In this document: positions 45,345 through 57,989 of the stretch, piece after piece
How the letters are laid out: each line of letters starts with the position of its first letter
Position numbering within the stretch: the stretch's first letter is position 1
Source of the DNA: Tubiluchus corallicola
Taxonomy: Eukaryota > Priapulida > Priapulimorpha > Priapulimorphida > Tubiluchidae
NCBI GenBank assembly: GCA_030141605.1
Contig: JAQGDQ010000196.1
Span: forward strand, 312,001 to 376,000
Direction of reading: 5' to 3'
DNA length: 64,000 nucleotides
Program-made: the position numbers and the translations under genes
The notes under the pieces: generated by a model
Databases searched by the model: none
Seen by the model: the letters and a program-made list of their open reading frames with translations, nothing else
What the model was told of the DNA's origin: nothing

Positions 45345-48300
45345 CTAAAAGTTTAAACACAATTGCTTTTTCGTTCTCAGCATTACAGACAGACAGTTCT
45401 AAACAGATTGTGTTGCACTTTGTTGCCTATATAATAAAGTTCCCCACTTCTTTCTAATTATGCATGGTGAAACAGACATCACTTTTAAACATACAAATTA
45501 CATTTGAACTGCTGTTCGTACGGATTAGTAAGCTATTTACATATCTTCTGTGTATTACCACGAATTATTTTAAATTTAGTTGTATAGACATAGATCTGCG
45601 AAATAGTCGATATAAAATTTTTCAAATCTTCTTTATTTGAATTTTTTCACAAATCTTTGCGTTTGTTTGTTAAAACATCTGTCAGATCATACAAATCACC
45701 AGATATGTTAATGGAATTAAACATAATTGTTATAATTATCACAAAAACGAGACAAAATAGAGATAATTTAAACTAATTTTTAACCTTAAGTAGCAATAGT
45801 TATCCAGAAGCTATGAAAGCAAGACACTGACAATAACTGTAGAGGCAAGCGAATTAAACTCTCTACCGGTACACGCCGAAAAGCCAAGATATGTATGGTT
45901 GTGGAAATGCGACTAACCCTTCTAGTCCTATCACCAGAGGCTCTGAAAGGGCAAATAAAATAACTTGAGTAATGGCTTAAACCGCTTGTTGACTTATCGT
46001 CAAAAATCTAAATACACTGCACCCTGTAATGGTGCGAGTAATTAATTAGTCAAGCTATAAATAGTACAGCTGCGTCACCGTGCCAATAAGAGACTTGAAA
46101 TGACAGTATTTCTCAAGAATGATTAACATCTCAATGTGAACGCGTTACGAGCAGCTATCTTAAAAGGCGCTGTTATTGCTGAATAAGTCATTTTGACTTC
46201 GATGGTCGAAATGGAATGTCGGGTACCATATCTGACTTCATCATTTACAAATAAGGGAATGATGTGGTATTTTTGATTGATTAAATAAGAAGGAACGTTG
46301 GCTAAACAATGTTGGACGCCCCCTGGGTTTGTAAAACGTCATCTGAAGCTTTTAGTCCATTTCTAACTTTTACCCTGGCGACTGGCGTGCTGTCCATGCT
46401 TTTAGTGGGCTTCTAAGTTTTGTCCCAGTGAGATTTCAACGCTGAAATGTTCGTCTCAGCCTCTTACATCAGTTTATGATTAACGTCATTATCAAGGAAA
46501 CGATGCCATGGCATATCGTTGTAGTTCTAAAACTGTGCAAGAAGATGTAATATTCCACAGGCTCTGAAATGCTCTAAAAGTTTTGTTATTGTATGGCGAA
46601 AGAGGCGAATTCATACATTTAAGCCGCTAGACATAATTTACAGGATTTTTTAGACACGGTACAAGAGCAAAAACTACAGCGTCTATGACTTGAATCAAAT
46701 GAAGACTACACCCATTCAAATGAGTGTAACAAACCACAAGTTAAACTTTCTATCTTCTGTGTGTAAAGCCCCTACTGTGCTCTAGAGTCTAGATAATCTG
46801 GATCCAGGCGGAAACGCATTTTAATTGATGTTATTAGTTTACTATCTGCTTATATCAAGTATGGCATGGCAACACACTGAACATCTGATAATTTACACTG
46901 ACAAGCTGCTCAGTAGGGAAGCCTATACTCCTGTTTAGAATATACATGTCTTCCATGTTGTTTAACAAGCTGCAATCCACTTTTCTAGTTTATATTACTT
47001 TATAATTGCAGGGAATACGATATCAGCGGGGGGCATTTCCACCAAGGTAGTCCTGCCAACCTTGTCAACCAAAAAAAGGTTAAACCTTAAATTGTAAAAA
47101 ATGTTTTGCAATAATGACGGTGTTGGTGTGAGTAATGTAGATCAGGATGGTGTATCATCTAAGATAATGATCATAGCGATGGTGGAAGCAATTGTGTTAG
47201 GGGTGGTAGTGAGAGCAGCGATGGTGACTGTTATGGTGTAAGAGGGAGTATTAGTGATGAGAATTCTGTAATTTATAAAGGAGACAAATCACTCAAATCG
47301 AACTTGTTGTTAAAGTTTGCAGGGGCAACCTCGCGAATATTCTTTTAGATTCGCCATGATACAAGATTTTTACATTATAGTCACATACGCGATTAGTTGC
47401 CAATAGCCATTAGGTTCTCTATCGATAGGTATAAATTACACTGCAAACCATAGCTGCCCACAGCGGAAATAGAATCTAACCCATACCCACTAGCCTGGCT
47501 AATCTAGTTTCCAAAATAGCCACATACACATAAACAACCGCGTTCTGTTCTTGTCGTCCGCTAGGCCAAAATACAAACTATATCGCTCAGAGTAGACGTT
47601 TGTTAGGGTTGCCACTTAACAATGTAAGGGTCACTCATGCAATGCGCTGGAATGTATATTGTATTATCCTGTACTTGTATGTCAATTTAATTAGAAAAGA
47701 GTTGGTGACAACAACACGTGACCTGATGTAAAAATATTAAGTAGCTGCCAGGCCGTTGCGCCAAACTCTTTTCTCTGACGTGTGCCGTGATGTGATATGT
47801 AAAGGAATGCAATGCAATGTAGTGCAGTGCAACATATGGTGGAGTAATAGTATACGAACAAAATGATTTGTAATGGTAGTATAAATGGGGACAGCATTTT
47901 ATTTCTGAAAATTTTAATTGTTGCTAAATATGTAGCCGAAGCAGCACAAAAAATCAGAAAAACTATGATTTTTTATGTTTTTAACAAAAATTTAAGCGAA
48001 AAGTTTCATAATTCCTTGAATGAGTTATTCGATATGTGGTAAATTTCATCCGAGATTTTTACCAGTGTAACGTTAAACCATACAAAATATTCAATATTTA
48101 AACTTTTATTATCAGAAAAACATTACTTTTCTTTTTACTATTAGAAAAATTTCGTGAGTTAAACTGATCTAATCTGGAGGACGTGTTTTAAAAATGGGGA
48201 CGCTGAATCCGCAAAAAATGGGCCTATAAATTTTTATCGGCTACATATCGTCAGATAAAATAAATTTGGCTACGGCCCATAAATCACCGTAGACGTTGGA

Positions 48301-48450
48301 AAATCTCTTTAGGTCAAGGTCTGCTGTTGTGCCTGTTGAATCTCCTAGCAACATCTAAAGAACAAGGACATTTATTAAGATGAAAGTGCTATGATTGATC
48401 GGTGTTAATTTTGGTTCTCCGCTCAGTAAACTTGCATTTGGTAAACCTGT
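45345..48450. other. Intergenic, nothing coding recognised
   Basis: No exon supported. A diverged GGT/GAT triplet-rich stretch lies at about 47110-47240. Confidence 0.35.
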
Positions 48451-48457
48451 ACGGCTA

Positions 48458-48865
48458 CTGCACTTCCTTCGGTTAGAATTTAATCGACTGATAAATGTGT
48501 GTAGTTGATAGACCTGCACTGCCACTCCATTTTCTGCTGATATCTCTTAGCTGACCTGCTAAAGCTGTTCTGGTAGTCTGCTACTGTATTCCTACTGTTA
48601 ACATTTAGCTGACGGCTAAAAGTGCGCTGCTGTTAAACCTAGAGCTTGCTTCTTAACAACAAGAAGTTCAATAACAATATAGGTTTACCTATTGAATTTC
48701 TTATTGTTAATGTTTAGTTGATTTGATAGTGCGTTGTTGGTAAATATGTACTGAACTTCCTAATATTAGCAAATACCTGACTGCTGTTAGTGTGTACTGC
48801 TCCTAAGTTGTGGTACTACTGCACTTCCGACAGTTAGGATTTACCTAACGTGCTAAGGGCGCATG
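48458..48865. repeat. Decayed tandem array, unit about 60-80 bp
   Basis: The pattern CTGCACTTCCT, GTTAGAATTTA, then GACTGCTAA and GTGCGCTGCTG, recurs with heavy drift starting near 48458, 48580, 48690, 48755 and 48826. One insertion (about 48655-48690) breaks it. Confidence 0.5.
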
Positions 48866-48958
48866 AGCGACGTTTCATGGTACCCACACACCATACTGGT
48901 ACATGGTACCCACACTGTACCGCCTCTCTATACATTTCTCTTTGTGCGTATGACCTCA

Positions 48959-49175
48959 GCACCTATATAAAGAGGGGTTACAAATCTCTGCATTCAATTC
49001 ACGCTGTTTTTGGCTTTTTGGCTTGCTAGATCATGTCTGGTTTACTAACTCATCTTTGCTGGCTTGCTACAGCACAGATGAGCAGAGTTATGCATCTGTT
49101 CAGGCTAGTTATGCATACGTTATGTTCAGCTATGCATAAGTTTAGTACAGCTAGTTCAATCCAGCCTATAAAATT
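48959..49175 (+). promoter_or_regulatory. TATA-containing promoter-like segment with ATGCATA repeats
   Basis: CACCTATATAAAGAGGGG at about 48961 is a good TATA box. ATGCAT-containing units (AGTTATGCATCTGTTCAG, AGTTATGCATACG, AGCTATGCATAAG) follow at 49087-49145, and AATAAATT occurs at 49170. A short open frame begins at the ATG at 49033 but shows no domain. It could be part of an old LTR; no second LTR was found. Confidence 0.25.
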
Positions 49176-49309
49176 AATAAATTATTATTGGTCTACCGGC
49201 GACAGTTTGGAGGCTTCCTCAACGTGTCGTCCGGAAAAAGTGAAGTCAAATAAATTAGCTATTGATATGATGAACAGCGACATAAGCCACTTATCATGCT
49301 AATTAATGT

Positions 49310-52300
49310 AGCGAGAGATGTTTGCAGCCTGGATACGCTTACATAATGTAATTGCTGTGCTTGACTTCATGTAGATAATTATGTGATAATCTATATTGGG
49401 TAATTTTCATGTAATCTGCATTAACAGATGATTCTTACAAATCGACAGCAGTGATAGAAAGGGTCGGTATCTTTAATACCACAATAGTAAGCAGTTTTTA
49501 ACCAGCCTTTCTTCTTAACTTTTTTCACGCCGACAATTTGGTGTGTTTCTTCCATTTTTTTCCTTTTCATCCCGCTTACTTGGTCTGTATGTTTGCCTAT
49601 TCTATGGGAACAAAGCCCTGCTGTAGTCTGCTGCTAGAGTGATTAAGCGAAGTTGTGAATTACAGCAAAAAGCTAATGAAAACAAAAAACAAAAACTGAA
49701 GTGTACGATTGTTCAGTATGACATCTTGTTGTACACGCTGTTAACTTAAGAGACAGTAAGGCTGTTTCTTGGCATATAGAAAAAAGTGATTAATAGAGTA
49801 GTCTTAGTTGCTGCATGAACACCAGAGCTTTTACGTTTCATTATGATTATTACATAAAATTGTTTTTCTAAATTCTCTTATAAGTATGAGGCACTTGGTG
49901 CTAGCAGTTAAACTGTCCCACAAGTATTTGGTTTATTTAGTGGCATTTTGTGTGTTTTCCCTTCGTGGCGTTTTCTGTGCAAGATTAATGATTGCGTTTA
50001 TTGATTTTTTGTCTTTTTCTCATGTGGCTTCTATGTAATCCATGAAAAATTACTGCTGGTGTTATCATTATAAAATTTTCAAAAACAAAATGGTTACATT
50101 TTTTATCCTTTTAACTTTTACATAAAGATAGTTCACAGCGTGAATTGACACGCCGCGTCTTAATTTTCATTTTTTCAACGTGTGTCTTTATCAATGACGA
50201 GTAAATTACAAAACTAATAGTGCCAAATAAGTAATATTAAAATAAATTTAATGAATACCCAAAAGTCCCATTAGTAGGGAAAAGACTGAGAATATGAAAG
50301 TAGCAAAATCATTGGTAGAAGAGTGGCAGCTACTTCTACTGTACATAATGCTGAAAGGACATTAAGTTAGCTGTGGTTAGCAAACCACGCTGATTGAATT
50401 TGCCCATGTAATCTATAAACTGCTGATAGTTAATTAGAGCTGCGAGGCTGAACACCATGCATAGTTAAAACCAATCGGTCACGTGATCAGTCACGTGGTC
50501 ACTGCTTGGTTTCTCCTGTAGCTGACTCCTTAAATCTGCACAAGCTGCTAAATCCAAATGACAAGCGAATTGCGTCATTTTGCAATTACCGAGTGTTAAA
50601 ACAAAATGTTGTTTTTGTACGCTGTTGACAAATTGTTCAAATTTGTGGAAACTGAAAGCAGTTAAGATAACGCATATTTGCCTGTGAAAGGTTCCTGTTT
50701 TGTTACTAAATAGCAAGATTGAAATGAACAATAGAGTAGAAAAAATTTCAAGAAATCGTGAACAAAAACACTTAGAAATGACAAAAAGAGCCAGAACTGG
50801 ACTTTTCACAATTTTTGATTATCCTATGATCTAAGTACTGATAACTTCAACTGTATATAGGTCAATAATATAATCACCGATTGTGCCAATTAATCACCTT
50901 ATTACTTATTAGTGATTGGATTTTGTTCTCATAGATTTGTAAATACGCAGGGGAAGAAAGAGGGATGAAAAGAGAAAAAATGTGGGAGGAACAAATCGAA
51001 GTTTCGACGTGAAAAGAGTTAAGAAGAAAAAAATAGGAAAAGAATAAAAACTCGACAACTAGAAAGCCACTCTGTAGAGTTCACTCAGCTCAGACTTTTC
51101 CATTACAAGAATACACTTAATAAATAAAATAGATTTCCTTTAGTAATTCTTGATCGATAATTAACAAAAATGAAAATCATACCACTCCACAAAATTTCAA
51201 GGAAATCGGTTAAGTAGTTTTTACGTAATCCTGCTAACAGACAAACCAACAAACCAACGGCTATGAAAGCATACCCTCCATGGCAGTAGTTGGGGTGTCA
51301 GATTTGTGGAAGGTCGAAAATGTCGGAAAGAAAGCTTGTCCAGAAAAAAGAAAGCTAATATAAAAAGAAATTCAAAAAATGTATAATTTTGTATTAATGT
51401 TCTGATATTGATAACAGAACGATTTTGAATTTGAAAAATCAGATTTAAAACGGCTATCAGCTTATAAAGCTTCTTCATTCTTGACAACAGAATTCACCAC
51501 GTCATGTCTAATACCAACACTCTTTTCATAATAAAAACAACAAAATCATTGTTGAAAAATTAATTCAGAGTTAATAGATGTTTAATATTTGAATTCGGTC
51601 TGATTGCAGAGGCGTGTGGACTACTTCACACTGTGAAATAAGCCAGGAAGCTTCTTGTCCTTACCAGGCTTGAAAAAAATTGAAACAAAAAAAAAGCTGT
51701 AGAGGTCGTACGTTACGTACACTGTGACGTTTTCTAGCATCTTTTTAGCATTATTATTTGCTCAGAAAAGAAGCCCACCGGTTTACTGCTACATAGCAAC
51801 AGCGGCATCAGCAGCAACTGCAACAACCGTCTTCGCAATTTTACTTTATTTCTTCAAAAGTCCGTTTTAATTAATTAGGTAAATTTGCTTGTTACAGCTT
51901 GTAAACAGCTGTGCGCAATTAATTAGTCAAGTCGTTTGCTGAACATGTAAAACTGATCAACCATTACATCTGTTTATTACGTTTATGTAGGGTGACGTAT
52001 TCTAATGAATTCCTGTTGGGATTCAACAACAATAATTAAAATTTTATTGCTATGATTTGTGGAAAACCACTATTCATTTCATGTATTTAGTAAAGTAGAT
52101 CTGAGATTAAAGTCATGGAGACGGTTTAACCAAATCGGTTTTGAATTTGTTGTGAATTGGGTGGGTGGAATTATGGTATAGAAGTCAAAGAAATTCAGTT
52201 CATTTCTGGGGTTTATTAAACAAAAATCAATCAAAATTTAAAAGAAGCATTAATCTATATTCAGGAATTTTACGCCGAGGACGCTTCAGTTCTGATATCA

Positions 52301-54040
52301 AGATCGAAGACTAATACTGTTAAAGATTTTGTCGGAAAGATAATATGATATCTGCCAAGCTTGATAGAATTACATTATATAGTTAAGTTGGAAAGTTTAG
52401 TTAGCTAAAGCCAGAAATGAGTTGGAGTCAAGCCTTAAGTTACTGAATATTTTTCATTTTTATAGTACAAAAATTCAGAATAGTTTAGTAGTATTATTTG
52501 ATGTACAAATAATTGTAATCTATAGGTTATAGTCTATAATCCATTATTGTAATCTCTCCTGCTTTTACTAAATTTGAAAATATCTAGTGACTTTAAAAGT
52601 GAAATCAAACAAAAATATGGAAACTGTGTCAGAAACACTTAATTCTAATAGTTATGGGTCTTGGCCAGAATAGAATTGAATCACACAGCACGCATTTTTG
52701 CACCTAGTCCATAGGTTTTGTGAATTTACATGGCAAATAGCCTTAGCAAACATGCGATATTACGATATTATCGATACAACTTTTCGATATTAAAACGGGT
52801 GCTAATGATCAAGGTTTTAGCTAAATGTCAGAAATTTAGATTGATTAGATTAATCGTAATTCTAGACACGTGAAACACGATTTTTTTTGTAATTTTAAGA
52901 TATGCATTTGACAAACAAGTGCTAACAAATGTAAATAAATTGGCACAGGAAAATGTCACACTTAGTAAATATGTGTTTATGGTTAGCGTTACAGTGGGTG
53001 ATAATTATTTTAGTTATTTTTATCTTTGCCAAGGAAGTTGCGCTTCAACAAAGTTTGTTTGTCTGTTTGTTTGGTTGCCCTTTGTCAGTTATGGCAGTAA
53101 GCCTACTACGCCAGAACTTGACGACCGAACACTTTGTACAAAAAGCATTCGTGAAGCACTTCGTGGGGGTCTCAGAGGAAATATCTAGTACATCTTTTTT
53201 GCTATCTCCGCTTAGGCAAACAACTACGAGTTAGTTGCAGTTCCATTCTCGCTTGTATATTAAAACTGTGTAACGCTGCATATAACCTTCACTTATTAAG
53301 GTGTATAACCTAATAAGGTGAGTTACTATATATATATGCTGTCTATGTGTAGAGACACGTATATATTTGTCAGTCTATTAATGCGCCAAAATTAATGGCT
53401 AAAAAGTAGATAAACACTGTGTGGAACGTTCGTGCATTATTGATTATAAATCTATTTAATGAACAAATATTATAAGTCTTTTGCTAGTCTATATAACACC
53501 AATGCAGGTATATTTTTGTATTACTGCCTGTTTACCTTTGTGTTAAAATTTTTTAATCACCAAAATCAGACGAATAAGTTTACGATTGTTCGGCTTTGCT
53601 AGAGATCTGTTTCTTACTGAGCGCATTCTAGTTTTATTACAGAAATCAAGTACATTAAAATAGCATACATGCCATTTTTCCTGTGTCATTTTTACCGCGC
53701 ACCTGCTAACACGTGTTGAACTTCACCTGCGTGTACCATCATCGTCATCATCGGGCTTCTTATCTTGTAATTCTTAACGGGAAATTTTTTTGTCTTGATA
53801 AACAGAGCCTTGCCAGCTTTCTGAAGGAGATTAATGTAAACCTAATCAAAATAAACTAAGAATTCTAGTTTTGTAGACCGGAATTCATATTTTCACCCTT
53901 CTAATAACCTTCTTACGTTAAGTAGCTACTAGCTTTGTTTGGAGCTAAATTTGTATAGAAAATAAAAATGTAAATTTTAGATTCTTTTGAAGAAAAATTA
54001 TTTTAACAGCAATTTACTCTGGGAAAACTTAGAAATTTGG
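49310..54040. other. Intergenic, nothing coding recognised
   Basis: AT-rich, no exon supported. It contains the paired CACGTG sites listed separately and a short palindrome near 53297-53322 (CTTATTAAGGT to AACCTAATAAG). Confidence 0.35.
50478..50500. promoter_or_regulatory. Paired CACGTG E-boxes
   Basis: GTCACGTGATCAGTCACGTG places two CACGTG cores (50480-50485, 50492-50497) 12 bp apart. Both have the GTCACGTG form preferred by USF and MiT/TFE factors. The target gene is unknown. Confidence 0.35.
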
Positions 54041-54046
54041 AATGGA

Positions 54047-54630
54047 AGTACTAACGTGCTTGGATCCGGCACGTCATATTTGTAGCTCGTTTCTTGTAAA
54101 TTTAATGGTTTCTTTAAGCTTTTATTTTTGCCATGGCCCGTTTTATTCGTGAAAATCTACAATTTTGCTACGATGACGAAATGCGTTTGTTTTTATCAGC
54201 ACTGTCTATCAGGTATAAAACCGCAGATACATAATGGCCTCGTCGGTTCAGTGGATAGGCAGAAGGTGTTTTTAACAACTCAGCACTTGTTCTTGTCAGC
54301 CAACATGTAGACCTCGAAGTAGATTCCTGGCTAGTCTCTGTTTAAATTCGTGTTTCGAGTTCAATGTGTATCAGCATCATCGTTATAATATATTAGAATG
54401 ACAGAAGCCCAACAATATAATTAATGCCTAGGTCAGATCCATTTAACGGGCATATTTGAGGGCATATTGGGAAAGTGAAAAGTCGGCGTTCGTTAGGGTC
54501 TGCGCAATGGTTTCTATAATGAAATCCGTGGCCTGTGATAGCCTTCAAAGTTAAATGCGACGCAAACACCTTCAATAACATGACCAAGCTTTCGGTATTT
54601 CGTGCTTCGTGCCGGATCCAATAACTAGTG
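54047..54630. repeat. Dispersed palindromic repeat GTGCTTGGATCCGGCAC
   Basis: ACTAACGTGCTTGGATCCGG at 54051 is matched in the opposite sense at about 54600-54625 (GTGCCGGATCCAATAACTAG) and directly at 63941. The core is itself a near-palindrome around GGATCC. The two inverted copies may bound a roughly 580-bp element that includes the tRNA-like segment at 54236-54375. Confidence 0.4.
54236..54375 (+). mobile_element. tRNA-like SINE head candidate
   Basis: CCTCGTCGGTTCAGTGGATA resembles a tRNA 5' half with an A box. GTTTCGAGTTCAA near 54352 resembles a B box, although the gap of about 100 bp is long for one tRNA. Low certainty. Confidence 0.3.
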
Positions 54631-54639
54631 CATTGTCAC

Positions 54640-56215
54640 ACATTTGTTACTTATTCAACGAAGGTCACTTGCTAACCTCTTTTATTGCTACTTCCATAAA
54701 AGTTTCTTCTAATGTAGATGGTGGCTTCGTTGGTCGTCTCATGTTCTTTTACAAGTAGAGTACCTGAAGTAAAGCAAGTCAAATACATAATTTATTAGCA
54801 ACCGATGTGAACTAAAATTTGTAAAAGTTTGTATTTCATCATTAATTCAGTACAAGATTCGGTTTGTATTAGAGCGATCTTATAGTATTCGGTTCTAATT
54901 TTTATTAATTTAACCGCTACAAAATAGTAAATATCTGTATATCAAAAGTTTATGAATAGTTTTTAAAATCCTCATTATCAGTTGTCGATGGAAAAACACA
55001 TTATGAATTTCATTTTACTTTTGTAAGTGCAAGTTTACATACTTAAAATAACAACAGTTTGACAAAATCTGTTTATTTCTTCGGTTCTGGCCTATAAGTT
55101 ACTAATGAGAGTCGAATACATTTCCCAATAACAGAGAAATGAGGCAAACGCGCAAAGGCAAATTTGAACGTTTGCCGTAAGAAGCCGCGACCATTAGAAA
55201 TTTGAAGCTGGGAGTGAACAAATATACAGACTACATTAATAATTTAAATCTGTGGAAATCGCTAGTTTTAAAATGATAAAGTTTTGAACATTATTAGGCT
55301 TCATTCATTAGCAGAAACGTCGCACAGTTAATTCTTATTTTTAACAAGGCATGCGCCATTCTATTCCCTTTATATTAATCTGCAAATTATGTGGATGAAC
55401 TAGGTTTATTTATTACATTTTGACACAAAGAACAGCGCACACCAATGATGCAGTGTAAGAATCACACAAACGCATACAATTAGACTAGAAATGTACACCA
55501 AAATATAAAGTACGCATAAAAAGTAATATAAGTCGACGTGTTTATCTGCAAATGTCTACAACTGTAATACGTTTCATGTTGTTTATCAGCCACTGCTGTC
55601 TACGAAATTGAATGTGGTAAAAACACATTTGTAGAAATTCCTGAAACAGTAGCTACAGGCACTTTTCTAAGAATGTAAATTATGCTCTCAGTAAAAACTG
55701 ACATTTTTTGATATTGTTACACGAAGGTCCACTGGCTTCCAGATAAATTTTTCGTAAACTAAGATATTTGTATAATCTTTATATTGTCTCGCTGTAAGAA
55801 TGCCACTGAAGCTTGACACGCGCTGCAAAGGGAGGTAGAATATTGTAATTATTATAGACCACTGTTTCACTGAATAATTGATCACGTGATAACATATATA
55901 CGTCTCTCTCGCTGCTTTCTATCGCTGGGGAGTTAAAACATAATGGAAATTGTATCAAGCTAACCGTAATGGCACATGGGTAGTAAGACTATGTAGACTT
56001 GCTTCAGTGTAACATATTTTAAATGTCTATAGTAAATAGACCTTTAGGCGGTAGTCGACACACGGCTACGGCAATTGTTACTAGTCGTAAAGTATAAGAT
56101 GTGAGGTGTTTATCACCCAAATTAACATATCACGTATTTTATTCATAAATAATTTGAACAACAGTTCAGGACATGTGATGATAGCAAAAGTACGTTAAAT
56201 GAATAAAATTGCCCA
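54640..56215. other. Intergenic, nothing recognised
   Basis: No exon, RNA gene or clear repeat supported. Confidence 0.35.
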
Positions 56216-56224
56216 GTTTGAGCA

Positions 56225-56360
56225 GGATAATACATATAAAACATCACTTTAAAAAAATTACAATATATAAAACTTAGGTTTAAAACAATTACTATATATA
56301 AAACACAGGTTTCAAACAATTACATTATATAAATATACGTTTAGAACGATTACAATCTAA
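56225..56360. repeat. 30-bp tandem repeat, about four copies
   Basis: Units of the form TTTAAAACAATTACWATATA then TAAAACACAGG start near 56250, 56280, 56311 and 56341, diverged at 10-25%. A TTTA microsatellite follows at about 56376-56411. Confidence 0.7.
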
Positions 56361-57020
56361 CATTTACACAATTGCATTTATTTATCTATTTATTTATTTA
56401 TTTATTTATTATTAACAATTGCGTTTAACAGTAATGCACAAAAAACAATTAAGAAACTAACCAAGTAATAATTACACAGAGAGATGATCTGAAAATTTGA
56501 AATTAGTTAAAAGATAAATGAGATTCTTTTAAAGCTTGGTAAAACACATCGGCAAAATTGAAAGTTTACATTTCGATGTCAAGATGGACTGAGTCATTCC
56601 AACTCGGGTATGCTGTTGAATAGAGAATATGTGGGTAATGTTGTAATCTTTCTTATTTTCTTGAATATTTTTGATGAAAGACTGGTTATAGATCTTACCT
56701 TGTGTGGTCATTAGTCTTGTTTGGGAGCGTATGTGCACCTTTTATCCTTATTTTACACTTACTTACATTGATTTTCCTGACTTTATTTCATTGATCTTAA
56801 TTAACCTGGTTTGACTTGCTTACGTTGAATTTGTTGTGACATTTGGAGGCTGCTATCGCTACGTTCTTTCGCCAAAATTACAGGCTTCTGTAATTTAATT
56901 TATAGTTCAAAAAGTCTGTAGTCTTCTAATGAATTTTTTTTAAACTAACAACAAACTGTTATAATTAAGAATTGGGGTAAATTTCTGCATTTCACGTTAT
57001 TTATTGTTTATCTGAATAAA

Positions 57021-57983
57021 AACTACCGTAAAACGGGGTGAGTTCGCCACTTTTTAAGGGTATTTTTTTACATTTCCTGCCTTAGCAAGAGAATTAGCCA
57101 ACCGATTTTCTTAGTTCAAGCTTTATATTGCCCTTCGAATAAAACACTATCGTGGGGTGAATTCGCCGCTAACAATTTAACACTGTTTAATGCCATTCTA
57201 GGCAGCTGAAGTTAACTGGTTGTGATTGGCTGGTTGGGGGTGAGTTCGCCACCCTATGAAAAAATTATAAAAAATGTCTAGTTTTAGTTTTCAAATATAA
57301 ACTTCTACGTTGGCAAGGAAGGCTTGAACGTCTTGTGCACTGATCTTATCGCGGTCGCCCTTGATGTTGCCAGCCACTCTGAAAACCAGATTGTTCCTTC
57401 GGGCGAATGATTTGACAAAGTCTATTCCAGGGGTGTTTGCCTTGAATCGTCGTTCCTGGATTCCCTTCGCGTCAAGAACACTCTTAATCAGTAGTCGGAG
57501 ATCGATGGCAGTCATTGGGAACCCCCACTCAGCGGCCACTGGGAGTGTACTGGCGATTTCGTGCTCCTCGGCGGCGGAGAACACTGGCTGACTTCCGGTC
57601 TTCTGCGGATGACTTCCGGAGAGTTTGTCAGAAAGGTCTTTCTTGGAACTCCGAATTGCCTCGCCGCTGGGCTGATTGTCCTGTTGGTATTCTTGACGGC
57701 ATGTAGGGCAGCTTCCAGAGCTTCTGGGGTATAATTTTGGTATCTATGACCCGGTACAGTGGTGCAGGTGCGTGGCATGTTAAGTAGCCAGAAATAGTAG
57801 ACAAATAATATGTAGCGCAGAATGGAATACTTCTAGTGCGAATTGAAAGAAGATAACTGTCGCAAACTGTTTATAATGACGGTGATCATGATATCTGTTC
57901 ATTAAATACTGAACAATAGTTACAGCAAACCTACAATGGCCATTATGTAAGGGGTGGCGAACTCACCCCGTTTTACGGTAGTT
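57021..57983 (-). mobile_element. pogo-like element with perfect 30-bp inverted ends
   Basis: The 30 bases at 57021-57050 (containing CCGTAAAACGGGGTGAGTTC) are the exact reverse complement of 57954-57983. TA dinucleotides flank CCGTAAAACGG on both sides, as expected for TA-targeting pogo/mariner relatives. The 963-bp element carries one transposase fragment on the minus strand. Extra subterminal copies of GGGGTGARTTCGCC lie at about 57154 and 57238 on the left only. Confidence 0.88.
57291..57778 (-). pseudogene. Truncated pogo-type transposase, DNA-binding half only
   Basis: From the ATG at 57778 the frame gives RYQNYTPEALEAALHAVKNT then ISPAARQFGVPRKT, a pipsqueak-type helix-turn-helix with the conserved A-R-x-F/Y-G-V-P-x-x-T core. 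Near 57640 the frame shifts by one. The second frame reads FSAAEEHEIASTLPVAAEWG, then IDLRLLIKSVLDAKGI and FVKSFARRNNLVFRVA, typical of the CENP-B-like second helix-turn-helix. It stops at 57291 after NVEVYI. The DDE catalytic domain is absent, since only about 240 bp remain before the terminal repeat. Confidence 0.85.
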
Positions 57984-57989
57984 ATTTAT

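Noticed and set aside
49033-49302. 89-codon frame after a TATA box
   Set aside because: Its start is composed of the ATGCATA repeat and nothing in it resembles a protein family; kept only as a promoter-like segment.
52919-53234. Two overlapping frames with hydrophobic stretches
   Set aside because: Out of phase with each other, no splice context, no similarity that I can recognise.
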